Shown in pieces: positions 27,790 through 36,303 of a stretch of 64,000 bases of DNA (positions within the stretch are counted from its first letter, which is position 1; every line of letters starts with the position of its first letter). Position numbers and translations under genes: made by a program. The notes under the pieces are model-generated. The model ran no database searches. It had not been told where the DNA came from and was given only the letters and a program-made list of their open reading frames with translations. Source of the stretch: JAJYRX01 sp041655275 (GTDB lineage: Bacteria > Pseudomonadota > Gammaproteobacteria > Burkholderiales > Burkholderiaceae_B); the NCBI GenBank assembly GCA_041655275.1, contig JBBAFU010000003.1:157886-221885 (forward strand), given 5' to 3'.

Positions 27790-29811
27790 GTGTTCAACAC
27801 ATTGCTTATCGCCAATCGTGGCGAAATCGCCTGCCGGATTGCGGCCACTGCGCGCCGCATGGGGCTGAAGACGATCGCCGTGTATTCCGACGCCGATGCC
27901 AACGCCCCGCATGTGGCCGCCTGTGACATCGCCGTGCCCATCGGCGGTGCCGCCGCCAGTGAAAGCTATCTGCGCGCCGATGTCATCCTCGAGGCGGCCG
28001 CACGCACCGGCGCAGATGCCATCCACCCCGGTTACGGCTTTCTGTCGGAAAACGCCGACTTTGCCCGCGCCTGCAAGCAGGCCGGCCGGATCTTCGTCGG
28101 GCCGCCGGCGGAAGCCATTGAAGCCATGGGCAGCAAATCCGCCGCCAAGACGCTGATGGAACAGGCGGGCGTCCCGCTTGTGCCCGGCTATCACGGGGAT
28201 ATCCAGGACACCGTCTTCCTTCAGGGACAGGCGGACGAGATCGCCTACCCGGTGCTCATCAAGGCCAGCGCCGGCGGTGGCGGCAAGGGCATGCGCATCG
28301 TCGACAATCCGGACAGCTTCGTGACCGAGCTGCAGTCCTGCCGGCGCGAGGCGGCAAGCAGTTTCGGTGATGATCGCGTCCTGCTGGAACGCTACATCCA
28401 GAAGCCCCGCCACGTGGAAGTGCAGATCTTCACGGACACCCACGGCAATGCCGTCTACCTGTTCGAGCGCGACTGCTCGGTACAGCGCCGCTACCAGAAA
28501 GTGCTTGAGGAAGCGCCCGCACCCGGCATGACGGCCGAACGGCGCAAGGCCATGGGTGAAGCCGCCATCGCGGCGGCCCAGGCGACAAACTATGTCGGCG
28601 CGGGTACAGTGGAATTCATCCTGGAAGCCGACGGCCGCTTCTACTTCATGGAGATGAACACCCGCCTGCAGGTCGAGCATCCGGTCACCGAAATGATCAC
28701 GGGGCTGGATCTGGTGGAATGGCAATTGCGTGTGGCCGCCGGAGAGCACCTGCCGCTCACACAGGATGCCCTGCAGCTGCGCGGCCACGCCATCGAAGCC
28801 CGCATCTACGCAGAAAACCCGGACAGGGGCTTCCTGCCGTCGACCGGGCGGATCTCGGTCCTCCGCTTCCCGGCACACACCGCTTTTGCCGACGGTGATG
28901 TACGCATCGACAGCGGCATACGCGAAGGCAATGTCATCAGTCCCCATTATGATCCGATGATCGCCAAGCTCATCGTACGCGGCGAAGACCGGCGGCAGGC
29001 GTGCCGGCGCATGCTCCAGGCACTGGAACAGATGCGCGTCGTCGGCGTACAGACCAACATCGCCTTCCTGCATCGCCTTGTGGCTGATGAGGCCTTCGCA
29101 CAGGCCGATCTGGATACCGGCCTCATCGAACGCCGTCGTGACAAGCTGTTTCCACCGGCGCAACCGGCGACGCTGCCCGTACTTGCCCTGGCGCTGGCCG
29201 GGCAGCTGTGCGATCAGGGACGGATATCGGGAGCCGGCATGGATGGTGCACCCCCGGCCGATCCCTGGCACCAGTGCGATGCCTGGCGCGTATCGGGCCG
29301 GGTGAGCGAAAGCTTCCAGTTGATGGATCAGGGCGAGATGCGCACCTTGACCCTGAGCGGACGCCCCGGCGCCTGGCAGCTGTCTGGCGATGACGAGATG
29401 CACGCTTTCTCATGGTCCTGCCGGCCGTCCGGCGGGCCGCTTGCCCAGGTGTCGATTCAGCTGGGTGATGAACGCCTTCACGCACAGACCATGATCCACG
29501 GCAACGATATCCTGGTCTTCGCCGGTGCGAGCGTCCATGCTATCGGTCGTGAAGACCCGGGACGCTACGGCGAGGATGCTTCAGAAGCGGATCCGGGCAG
29601 CCTGCGTGCACCCATGCCGGGCAAGATACTGTCCATCCATGCCGAAGTGGGCGACACCGTCACCCGTGGCCAGCGCCTGGTCGTCATGGAAGCCATGAAG
29701 ATGGAGCACAGCATCGATGCGCCCGCCGATGGCAAGGTAAGCGCCATCTTCTTCGACGTGGGCGATCAGGTCGAAGAAGGCGTGGAGCTCATCGACGTCG
29801 AGTCTTCGTGA
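27790..29811 (+). CDS. liuD: 3-methylcrotonyl-CoA carboxylase, biotin-containing subunit
   Basis: The alpha subunit carries biotin carboxylase and biotin carrier domains. Within 673 residues the N-terminal biotin carboxylase region (NTLLIANRGEIACRIAATAR, then KASAGGGGKGMR for ATP and EMNTRLQVEHPVTEM) extends to about residue 445. A linker/BT domain follows, and the carrier domain from about 600 contains biotinylated Lys 637 in EAMKMEH. Translation starts at GTG behind AAGGAGCACCC. A strong terminator 69 bases after the stop closes the unit. Confidence 0.95.
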   Translation: MFNTLLIANRGEIACRIAATARRMGLKTIAVYSDADANAPHVAACDIAVPIGGAAASESYLRADVILEAAARTGADAIHPGYGFLSENADFARACKQAGRIFVGPPAEAIEAMGSKSAAKTLMEQAGVPLVPGYHGDIQDTVFLQGQADEIAYPVLIKASAGGGGKGMRIVDNPDSFVTELQSCRREAASSFGDDRVLLERYIQKPRHVEVQIFTDTHGNAVYLFERDCSVQRRYQKVLEEAPAPGMTAERRKAMGEAAIAAAQATNYVGAGTVEFILEADGRFYFMEMNTRLQVEHPVTEMITGLDLVEWQLRVAAGEHLPLTQDALQLRGHAIEARIYAENPDRGFLPSTGRISVLRFPAHTAFADGDVRIDSGIREGNVISPHYDPMIAKLIVRGEDRRQACRRMLQALEQMRVVGVQTNIAFLHRLVADEAFAQADLDTGLIERRRDKLFPPAQPATLPVLALALAGQLCDQGRISGAGMDGAPPADPWHQCDAWRVSGRVSESFQLMDQGEMRTLTLSGRPGAWQLSGDDEMHAFSWSCRPSGGPLAQVSIQLGDERLHAQTMIHGNDILVFAGASVHAIGREDPGRYGEDASEADPGSLRAPMPGKILSIHAEVGDTVTRGQRLVVMEAMKMEHSIDAPADGKVSAIFFDVGDQVEEGVELIDVESS

Positions 29812-29879
29812 AATACGCCGGTCCGGGCGTATCCTGAACGCCCGGGACCCGGCCCCACCCCTCCCCGTTTCATTCAAGA

Positions 29880-29919
29880 GCAATCACCCTGGCAAAATTG
29901 CCGGGGTGATTGCTTTTTT
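29880..29919 (+). terminator. Rho-independent terminator after liuD
   Basis: A 16-bp stem (arms 29880-29895 and 29898-29913, one G-T pair) closes on a very short AA loop and is followed by six T at 29914-29919. It lies 69 bases after liuD and ends the liuBD transcript ahead of the next promoter. Confidence 0.88.
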
Positions 29920-30004
29920 GCATTGAAATCTGCAATCCACTGAATATACAGCGATTATCGCCTGGTCTTCATGGTTTGGCTGTCTCTTTCCTGCTTCATA
30001 TTTT

Positions 30005-30061
30005 TTGTCTATAGACAATTGATAATTCTATTTGACAATTATCGCCTGATCAGAATATATT
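30005..30061 (+). promoter_or_regulatory. CoA-ligase operon promoter with TTGTC-N4-GACAA operator
   Basis: A perfect palindrome TTGTCTATAGACAA at 30005-30018 is followed after 13 bp by TTGACA (30032-30037) and after 18 bp by TATATT (30056-30061). GACAATT occurs twice exactly 20 bp apart (30014 and 30034), that is two helical turns. The 15 bases TCTATTTGACAATTA (30027-30041) are identical to those at 26030-26044 before liuB. The first gene starts at 30098. The rest of the 286-base gap holds the liuD terminator and AT-rich sequence without further features. Confidence 0.75.
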
Positions 30062-30097
30062 GAATCCGTATTCACAACATTGACTGCCAGGTTTGCC

Positions 30098-31648
30098 ATG
30101 GACAAGAAATTGACTGCCTACACGACTTACGCAGACGCACAGAAACACTGGGCCCCCGAAAAGCTCTGGGAGCTTGTGGACGGCAACAGGGATCACCTGA
30201 ACCTGGCCCATGAATGCATCGACCGGCACGCGGAGGATCCCGGGCGCATTGCCATCACCGTCGTGCATGCTGCCGGCGAAGATGAAATGCTCACCTACCG
30301 TGATCTTGCAGTTGCGTCCTCGCAATTTGCGAATTACCTGCTGAGCCGCGGTGTGCGCAAGGGCGATCGCATTGCCGTCATGCTGGAGCCATCCCGCGCC
30401 TTCTATGTCACGCTTTTTGGCATCATCAAGACCGGTGCAATCGCAGTCCCGCTTTTCACGCTCTTTGGACCGGAAGCGCTCGCCCTGCGCATGAATGATT
30501 GCGAACCGTCGCTGCTGGTGACCAATCCGGAAAAAGCACCCATGGTTGCGCCCGATGCCGCCTTCGAACTGCTCGTGCTGGATGATCCGGACCTGTCATG
30601 GCTGGCCGGCTACAGCCCGGCATTCGAGTGCACGACGAGCAGCCGGGATCTGGCCATCTTCCAGTACACCTCCGGAACCACGCGGGAACTGCCGGACGCC
30701 ATACGCCACACGCACGGCGCCATCGTCACCTTGCTGCTTGCCGCCCTGTATGGCACGGGACTGCGCCCGGGTGACAAATTCTTCTGTCCGTCCTCGCCCG
30801 CCTGGGGGCATGGCCTGTGGCACGGAACGCTGGCCCCCCTCGTTTTCGGAATTCATGTCGGTGCCTACTCGGGGCGCTTCAATGCCGATCGGCTGCTCGC
30901 CGCACTCAGCCAACATCAGTTCACAAATATGTCGGCGGCGGCCACACATTACCGGATGATGCGCAACAGCCCCGATATCGAACGGCACCGCTATGCTTTC
31001 GACAAGCTGTCCTTCACGGGCGAACCTATCGACAGCACGACGGAAACCTATATCAGCCGCGTGTTCGGCGCCCCGGTTTGCAGCATGTACGGCACAACCG
31101 AAATCGGCGTCATCCTCGTGTCCTACCCCGGAGCGGAAGACTTCGTGGTGCGCCAGGGCTCCCTTGGAAAACCCGTGCCCGGAACACAGGTTGAGGTTCA
31201 GGACGAGGACGGCAAGCCCTGCCCGCCGGGTGTCGTCGGCGAAATGAAGGTATTGCGCCGCGGCCAGTGGATAGGCACCAAGGATCTGGGAAAGATCGAC
31301 GAAGATGGCTACTTCCATCATGCCGGCCGTATAGACGACATCATCATTTCATCGGGCTGGACCATGAGCGCGGTCGAGATCGAGGACACGCTGCTCAAGC
31401 ACCCGCAGGTCCAGGAGGCCGCCGTCATCGGCGTGCCGGACGAGCTGCGCGGCCAGGTCGTCAAGGCCTTTGTCGTTTCGCGGGAACCCGGAAACACCGA
31501 GCTCACCCGGGAAATTCAGGAATTTGTGCGCTCCCGCCTCAGCCAGCATGAATATCCGCGCCAGCTCGCCTACGTGGCTGAACTGCCCAAAACCCCTGCA
31601 GGAAAAATCAATCGGAAAGTATTGCGCACACTCGGCGAGTGTGCCTGA
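30098..31648 (+). CDS. AMP-forming acyl-CoA synthetase (CoA ligase)
   Basis: A 516-residue adenylate-forming enzyme that would activate a carboxylic acid with ATP and CoA. The phosphate loop at Ser 192 reads YTSGTTRELPDAIRHTHG, where the usual Gly-x-Pro-Lys-Gly is replaced. Other motifs are intact: MYGTTEIG (A5), the GYFHHAGRIDDIIISSGW hinge block, and the catalytic C-terminal Lys 503 in TPAGKINRK. The ATG at 30098 is preferred over an upstream TTG. It heads an operon with MaoC, CaiB, a Bug receptor, IclR and PaaI genes. The substrate is unknown; the family resemblance is to medium-chain or aromatic/alicyclic acid ligases. Confidence 0.88.
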   Translation: MDKKLTAYTTYADAQKHWAPEKLWELVDGNRDHLNLAHECIDRHAEDPGRIAITVVHAAGEDEMLTYRDLAVASSQFANYLLSRGVRKGDRIAVMLEPSRAFYVTLFGIIKTGAIAVPLFTLFGPEALALRMNDCEPSLLVTNPEKAPMVAPDAAFELLVLDDPDLSWLAGYSPAFECTTSSRDLAIFQYTSGTTRELPDAIRHTHGAIVTLLLAALYGTGLRPGDKFFCPSSPAWGHGLWHGTLAPLVFGIHVGAYSGRFNADRLLAALSQHQFTNMSAAATHYRMMRNSPDIERHRYAFDKLSFTGEPIDSTTETYISRVFGAPVCSMYGTTEIGVILVSYPGAEDFVVRQGSLGKPVPGTQVEVQDEDGKPCPPGVVGEMKVLRRGQWIGTKDLGKIDEDGYFHHAGRIDDIIISSGWTMSAVEIEDTLLKHPQVQEAAVIGVPDELRGQVVKAFVVSREPGNTELTREIQEFVRSRLSQHEYPRQLAYVAELPKTPAGKINRKVLRTLGECA

Positions 31649-31689
31649 ACACCTGACCGATACCCCACCTACCGCTATCGGAGACCAAG

Positions 31690-32823
31690 ATGGACATGAC
31701 AACCCGCAATTTCCCGAAGATCACGGACGAGGATCTCGATGCACTGGCAAAGAGAATCGATATAAAGATTACCAACACCCTGGAGCCCTGGTGCCACGAA
31801 GCCACACGCGACAACATCCGTCACTATGCCCATGGCATCGGTGATGACAACCCGTTGTGGTGCGACCCCCTCTACGCTCGCAACACACGCTATGGCGACG
31901 TGATCGCACTGCCCAGCTTCCTGTTCGCCACCAGTCGCATCATCTCCGGCTACGTCGGCGGCCTGCCCGGCGTGCACGCCATGTGGTCGGGTGCAGACTG
32001 GAACTGGCACAAGACCATTCATCGCAATGACGAGATCACCACCGAAGCCTGGCTAAAGGACTTGATTCCGCATGAAACGCGCTTCGCAGGGCGTGCGATC
32101 CAGCAGGTCTACCACGTGGATTTCTTCAATCAGCATGGTGACAAGGTTGCCGACGCCGACAGCTGGTGTTTCCGCACTGAGCGGGATCACGCCCGCGAGC
32201 AGGGCACAAAATACCAGGAAGTCCGCAGCCGCCAGCCCCGGCGCTACACCGATGAGGATCTGGAAAAAATCTACCGGCACTACGTCGACGAAAGCATCCG
32301 CGGCAGTACGCCCCGCTACTGGGACGATGTGCAGGTTGGCGATGCGCTGCCGGTAATGGTCAAGGGTCCCATGACAGTGACGGGCTTCATCGCCTTTGCG
32401 CAGGGATGGGGCGGTCTGTACATCCGTGCGAACAAGCTGGCATGGAAGCTGATCAGCGCGCATCCGGGCACGGGCATCAAGAACCGTTTCGGCATTCCTG
32501 ACGTGCCGGAGCGTGTGCACTGGGAAGAAGATTTCGCCCTGGAAGTGGGCGCGCCCGGCGCCTACGATTACGGCCCCGAACGCAATTCCTGGCTGACACA
32601 CCAGCTGACGAACTGGATGGGCGACGATGGCTTCCTGCGCAAGGCGCATTGCAAGATCCGCCGTCACAACCCCGAAGGCGACGTCATCTACATCAAGGGC
32701 AAGGTCACGGAAAAGCACCAGGATGGCGACCGTTTCCTCGTCACCATTGAGCAGGAAGCGCGCAACCAGGACGACGAGCTGTCCGCCATCGGCTCCGGCG
32801 TCGTCGAATTGCCGCGCAAATAA
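31690..32823 (+). CDS. MaoC-type double-hotdog acyl dehydratase
   Basis: A 377-residue protein with two hotdog-like halves. The N-terminal half resembles FAS1-like dehydratases: RDNIRHYAHGIGDDNPLWCDPLYARNTRYGDVIALPSFL has the hydratase-2 Asp-Asn-Pro signature with Trp where His is usual. The C-terminal half contains KGPMTVTGFIAFAQGWG and a VKGKVTEK-like strand (IYIKGKVTEKHQDGDRFLV). It would add or remove water across an enoyl-CoA produced from the ligase product. It is 41 bases after the ligase gene and 9 before a CoA-transferase gene. Which half is catalytic is uncertain. Confidence 0.82.
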   Translation: MDMTTRNFPKITDEDLDALAKRIDIKITNTLEPWCHEATRDNIRHYAHGIGDDNPLWCDPLYARNTRYGDVIALPSFLFATSRIISGYVGGLPGVHAMWSGADWNWHKTIHRNDEITTEAWLKDLIPHETRFAGRAIQQVYHVDFFNQHGDKVADADSWCFRTERDHAREQGTKYQEVRSRQPRRYTDEDLEKIYRHYVDESIRGSTPRYWDDVQVGDALPVMVKGPMTVTGFIAFAQGWGGLYIRANKLAWKLISAHPGTGIKNRFGIPDVPERVHWEEDFALEVGAPGAYDYGPERNSWLTHQLTNWMGDDGFLRKAHCKIRRHNPEGDVIYIKGKVTEKHQDGDRFLVTIEQEARNQDDELSAIGSGVVELPRK

Positions 32824-32832
32824 GGCGTCACC

Positions 32833-34047
32833 ATGAAAGACAAGGCAGAAAACGTGCAAACGGCGGTATGGCGGGCCACAGATTCCACCCGGGGTCCGCT
32901 GGACGGTATTCGCGTCGTCGACCTGTCTCGTGTTCTGGCCGGTCCGTTATGCACACAGATGTTGGCCGACCACGGCGCCGATGTCATCAAGGTGGAGCCG
33001 CCTTTCGGAGATGAATCCCGTCAGTTCGGCCCGCCTTTCGACGACGAGGGCAACGCCGCCTATTACTCCGCCCTCAACCGCGGCAAACGGGCCATGATCC
33101 TCGATCTGAAGCATGCTGAAGGCCGTTCCGCCCTGTTCGCGCTGCTCGAGCAGGCAGATGTCCTGGTGGAAAACTTTCTGCCTGGCACGCTCGAAAAATG
33201 GGGGCTGGGCTATGAAGAGGTGCTGCGGGAACGTTTTCCGCAGCTGATCTTCTGCAGCATCAGCGGTTTCGGGGCGTCCGGCCCCATGGGCGGCCTGCCC
33301 GGATATGACGCCGTCATGCAGGCTCTCAGCGGGCTCATGAGCATCAACGGCACGCCGGATTCCGGTCCCGTCAAGATCGGCATCCCTATCGTGGATCACC
33401 TTACTGCATACACCGCCTTTTCAGGAATACTGATGGCGCTGCATGCAAGGCACGCCAGTGGAAAAGGGCAGCCGGTTGAAGCGGTGCTGTTCGATACCGC
33501 CCTGAGTCTCCTGGTGCCCCACGCTGCCAACTGGCTGCACTCGGGCGATGAGCCGCTCCGGCTGGGCAACACCCATCCGAACATTGCACCCTACGATTGC
33601 TTCCAGGCGCTGGACGGCCCCGTATTCCTGAGCATCGCCAATGATGCGCAATTCCGGCGGCTGTGCAAGCATCTGGCGCGCGAGGACCTGCTCGAAGACC
33701 CCAAATACGCCAGCAATCCCCTGCGCGTACAGAACAACGCCGCCCTGCATCGGGAAATCGAAGCCTCGTTTGCGCAACGCCCCCGCGAGGCACTGTGCGT
33801 CGAGCTCATGAAAGCCATGATTCCCGCCGCACCGGTGAACACCGTTCCCCAGGCCCTGGGTCTTGCACACACCGGGCACAGGCACATGGTCCTGCGCGAA
33901 GGCGGTTACCAGGGCCTGGGCGTTCCCATCAAGTTTCCGGACACGGTCAGCCCGTTCAGCGGAAAGCCTCCCAACTTCGCGGAACACGACACGGAAATCA
34001 GAAATGCATTGAACCCATCCGCCGAACCGGACCCACAAAAACCATAA
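32833..34047 (+). CDS. CaiB/BaiF family CoA-transferase
   Basis: A class III CoA-transferase of 404 residues that moves CoA between carboxylic acids through an aspartyl-CoA thioester. Signatures include LDGIRVVDLSRVLAGPLCTQMLADHGADVIKVE, NRGKRAMILDLKHAEGR and FCSISGFGASGPMGGLPGYDAVMQALSGLM, where Asp 159 is the likely nucleophile. The C-terminal half has the ranging NTHPNIAPYDCF and VNTVPQAL segments. Having both an ATP-dependent ligase and a transferase in one operon suggests energy-saving CoA recycling, or two different acids. Confidence 0.92.
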   Translation: MKDKAENVQTAVWRATDSTRGPLDGIRVVDLSRVLAGPLCTQMLADHGADVIKVEPPFGDESRQFGPPFDDEGNAAYYSALNRGKRAMILDLKHAEGRSALFALLEQADVLVENFLPGTLEKWGLGYEEVLRERFPQLIFCSISGFGASGPMGGLPGYDAVMQALSGLMSINGTPDSGPVKIGIPIVDHLTAYTAFSGILMALHARHASGKGQPVEAVLFDTALSLLVPHAANWLHSGDEPLRLGNTHPNIAPYDCFQALDGPVFLSIANDAQFRRLCKHLAREDLLEDPKYASNPLRVQNNAALHREIEASFAQRPREALCVELMKAMIPAAPVNTVPQALGLAHTGHRHMVLREGGYQGLGVPIKFPDTVSPFSGKPPNFAEHDTEIRNALNPSAEPDPQKP

Positions 34048-34097
34048 GGCCCGCCGGCATTTTCTCTTGACCCACCACTACTGCACGGAGACAAACC

Positions 34098-35063
34098 ATG
34101 CGTCTATTCCAGAACATCATGATTGCGGCCGCCGGCCTGCTGATAGCACACTCCGCCACGGCCAGCCAATCCTATCCCGACCGGCCGGTACGCATCATCG
34201 TTGCCTACCAGCCTGGCCAGGGGACCGACATCGCCACGCGATACTTTGCCGACTTCCTGAGCAGAAAGCTCGGCCAGTCCTTCTATGTCGAGAATCGGGC
34301 CGGCGCCGGAGGCAACATCGGAACACGCGCAGCGGCGCTCGCCGACCCGGATGGCTACACCCTGACCATGGGCACCAACGCCACACATGCGCTCAATGCC
34401 TTCCTCTACTCCTCGCCGGGATTCGAACCCATCAATGACTTCGAGCCCATCATCCTGGTAGGCACTTTCCCCATGGTGATGCTCACTACGCCGGATACGC
34501 CGTTCAAGAATCTGGACGATATTCTCGCTACCGTAAAGACCGACCCCAAAAGCGCCGACTTCGGCATGCCCAGCACCACGGCACGGCTCGTCTATGAGTT
34601 GCTGAAAAAGCAAACGGGCGTCGAACTCTTCGGCGTCCCGTACAAGGGCTCGGCGATGGCGCTGTCCAATCTTGTCGGCGGCGAAATCCCGCTCTCCATC
34701 GACACCATCATGGCAGCACAGCCACAGCTGCAGGCCGGACGCATCAAGCCGATCGCCGTGACCGGACTCGAGGAAACCGAGTTGCTTCCCGGCGTGCCCA
34801 CCGTTGCCAGCCAGGGGCTTCCCGGTTTCGAAGTCATTGCCTGGAATGCCCTGTTTGCTCCCAAGGGCACACCGGAAAACATCATCAACACCCTGAACTC
34901 GGCGCTGAATGAGTTTCTTGCACTGCCGGAAACCAGAAAACATCTCCTGGGCCTGGGCTATGATGCCGGTGGAGGTGCCCCCGACCGATTGGCCGAGCTT
35001 GTGCAGTCGGAGTCGGCGAAGTGGGGTCCCATCATCGAGGAAGCCGGCATCAAATTCGACTGA
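34098..35063 (+). CDS. Bug-family (TctC) periplasmic solute receptor
   Basis: A 321-residue member of the Bug/TctC family, expanded in Bordetella and relatives, which bind carboxylates and similar small solutes in the periplasm. The signal peptide ends near residue 23 (HSATASQ). Family marks are YPDRPVRIIVAYQPGQGTD, YVENRAGAGGNIG, GTNATHALNAFLY and the later GVPYKGSAMALSNLVGGEI. No TctA or TctB permease is nearby, as is usual for orphan Bug genes. Operon context suggests it binds the acid activated by the upstream ligase. Confidence 0.92.
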   Translation: MRLFQNIMIAAAGLLIAHSATASQSYPDRPVRIIVAYQPGQGTDIATRYFADFLSRKLGQSFYVENRAGAGGNIGTRAAALADPDGYTLTMGTNATHALNAFLYSSPGFEPINDFEPIILVGTFPMVMLTTPDTPFKNLDDILATVKTDPKSADFGMPSTTARLVYELLKKQTGVELFGVPYKGSAMALSNLVGGEIPLSIDTIMAAQPQLQAGRIKPIAVTGLEETELLPGVPTVASQGLPGFEVIAWNALFAPKGTPENIINTLNSALNEFLALPETRKHLLGLGYDAGGGAPDRLAELVQSESAKWGPIIEEAGIKFD

Positions 35064-35073
35064 CACCCATACC

Positions 35074-35874
35074 ATGAGCGTGATAGAGACAACGCCAACA
35101 CCCGCCGGCACCGGACAACGCATTCGTCCGGTGCCGGCGGTCAGCAGGGCCATTGCCATCCTTCGCCTGCTCGGACAGGCGAAGGAACCGCTGAACGCAA
35201 AGACAATTTCGGACGCCCTGGAGCTGGTGCCCAGTACATGCCTGCACATCCTGCGTGTACTGGTATCCGAGAACCTGCTGATTGTCGACGAAACCTCGAA
35301 GCGCTACCGGCTTGGCCCCGGCATGCTGGTGCTGGCACGCAGCATGATGGACACCGACCTGTTCGTGCTGTCCGCCCAGCCTGCGCTCGACGAGATCGCA
35401 GAGCAATGGAAGGTCACGGCCATCGGTGTGCAGATACTTGGTCTGAACCAGATGGTCGTCACTGCCCTGTCGCGTTCGCAACTTCCCTTTCGGTTGCATG
35501 TCGACATCGGCAGCCGCTTTCCCGGTCTCATCAGTGCAACGGGACGCCTTGTTGCGGCTTACAGCACTGTAAGCGACAAAGCGCTGAAAGAGCGCTTCGA
35601 GCGGCTGCGCTGGGAACAGCAGATCAGTTTCGAGGAATGGCGAGCGCAAGTGTCCGAAGTCGCACGCCGGGGCTACAGCATCGATGAAGGACAATACATT
35701 TCCGGCGTGACGCTGATTGCTGTACCCGTCATGAACCGGCAGCAACAGCTGAAACACACGATCGTGACCGCCGGTATCAGCGACCAGGCTTCGGAGAAAC
35801 AGACCCGGGCATTGATCGCGGACCTGAGAAGGCATGCCACGAACATTGCCGACGAGATCTACGCACTCCGATGA
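35074..35874 (+). CDS. IclR-family transcriptional regulator
   Basis: A 266-residue IclR protein with a winged helix-turn-helix at about residues 24-80 (PVPAVSRAIAILRLLGQAKEPLNAKTISDAL, then VPSTCLHILRVL as recognition helix). An effector-binding domain follows, including SRFPGLISATGRLVAAYS and RRGYSIDEGQYISGVTLIAVPV. It lies inside the operon, 10 bases after the Bug gene. It is the only regulator gene between 21 and 36 kb, which makes it the main candidate for the TTGTC-N4-GACAA sites at 26.0 and 30.0 kb. That link is inferred. Confidence 0.9.
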   Translation: MSVIETTPTPAGTGQRIRPVPAVSRAIAILRLLGQAKEPLNAKTISDALELVPSTCLHILRVLVSENLLIVDETSKRYRLGPGMLVLARSMMDTDLFVLSAQPALDEIAEQWKVTAIGVQILGLNQMVVTALSRSQLPFRLHVDIGSRFPGLISATGRLVAAYSTVSDKALKERFERLRWEQQISFEEWRAQVSEVARRGYSIDEGQYISGVTLIAVPVMNRQQQLKHTIVTAGISDQASEKQTRALIADLRRHATNIADEIYALR

Positions 35875-36290
35875 ACGCGACAAGCCCGAACCAGAACGCC
35901 ACGGACGAAAGCGGCTGGCGTGAGCACCAGCTGCCCGGACTGATGGGCGAACTCGGCCCGCTGCTCAGCAAAAAAACCGAAAATGGCTGGCTCTACGGCC
36001 TGAGGGCGGGAAAATCCCACCTGAATGCCGCCGGTATCGTTCACGGCGGCACCGTGAGCACGCTGCTCGATCATGCATTCAGCGCGGTATGCTGGCACGC
36101 CTGCGACAAGCATCCCTGCCTGACCGTTCAGCTGAATGTGAATTTCCTTGCGCCTGCACTCGAAGGCGATCTGCTGGTGGTGCATACCCGCATCACCAGA
36201 AAGACCCGATCGCTGCTCTTCGTCGATGGGAGCCTGTGCGCACGCGGAAAAACCATCGCCACGGCACAGGCCATCGTCAAGCCGGTCTGA
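35871..36290 (+). CDS. PaaI-type hotdog thioesterase
   Basis: A 139-residue single-hotdog acyl-CoA thioesterase. The core signature AAGIVHGGTVSTLLDHAFSAVCW carries the HGG motif and the catalytic Asp of PaaI-like enzymes; LTVQLNVNFLAPALEGDLLV is the central strand pair. It would release CoA from stalled or excess acyl-CoA intermediates. The start overlaps the IclR stop (ATGA). It is the last gene of the operon and is convergent with the next gene. Confidence 0.88.
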   Translation: MNATSPNQNATDESGWREHQLPGLMGELGPLLSKKTENGWLYGLRAGKSHLNAAGIVHGGTVSTLLDHAFSAVCWHACDKHPCLTVQLNVNFLAPALEGDLLVVHTRITRKTRSLLFVDGSLCARGKTIATAQAIVKPV

Positions 36291-36303
36291 GCCGGCCCCC
36301 TTT

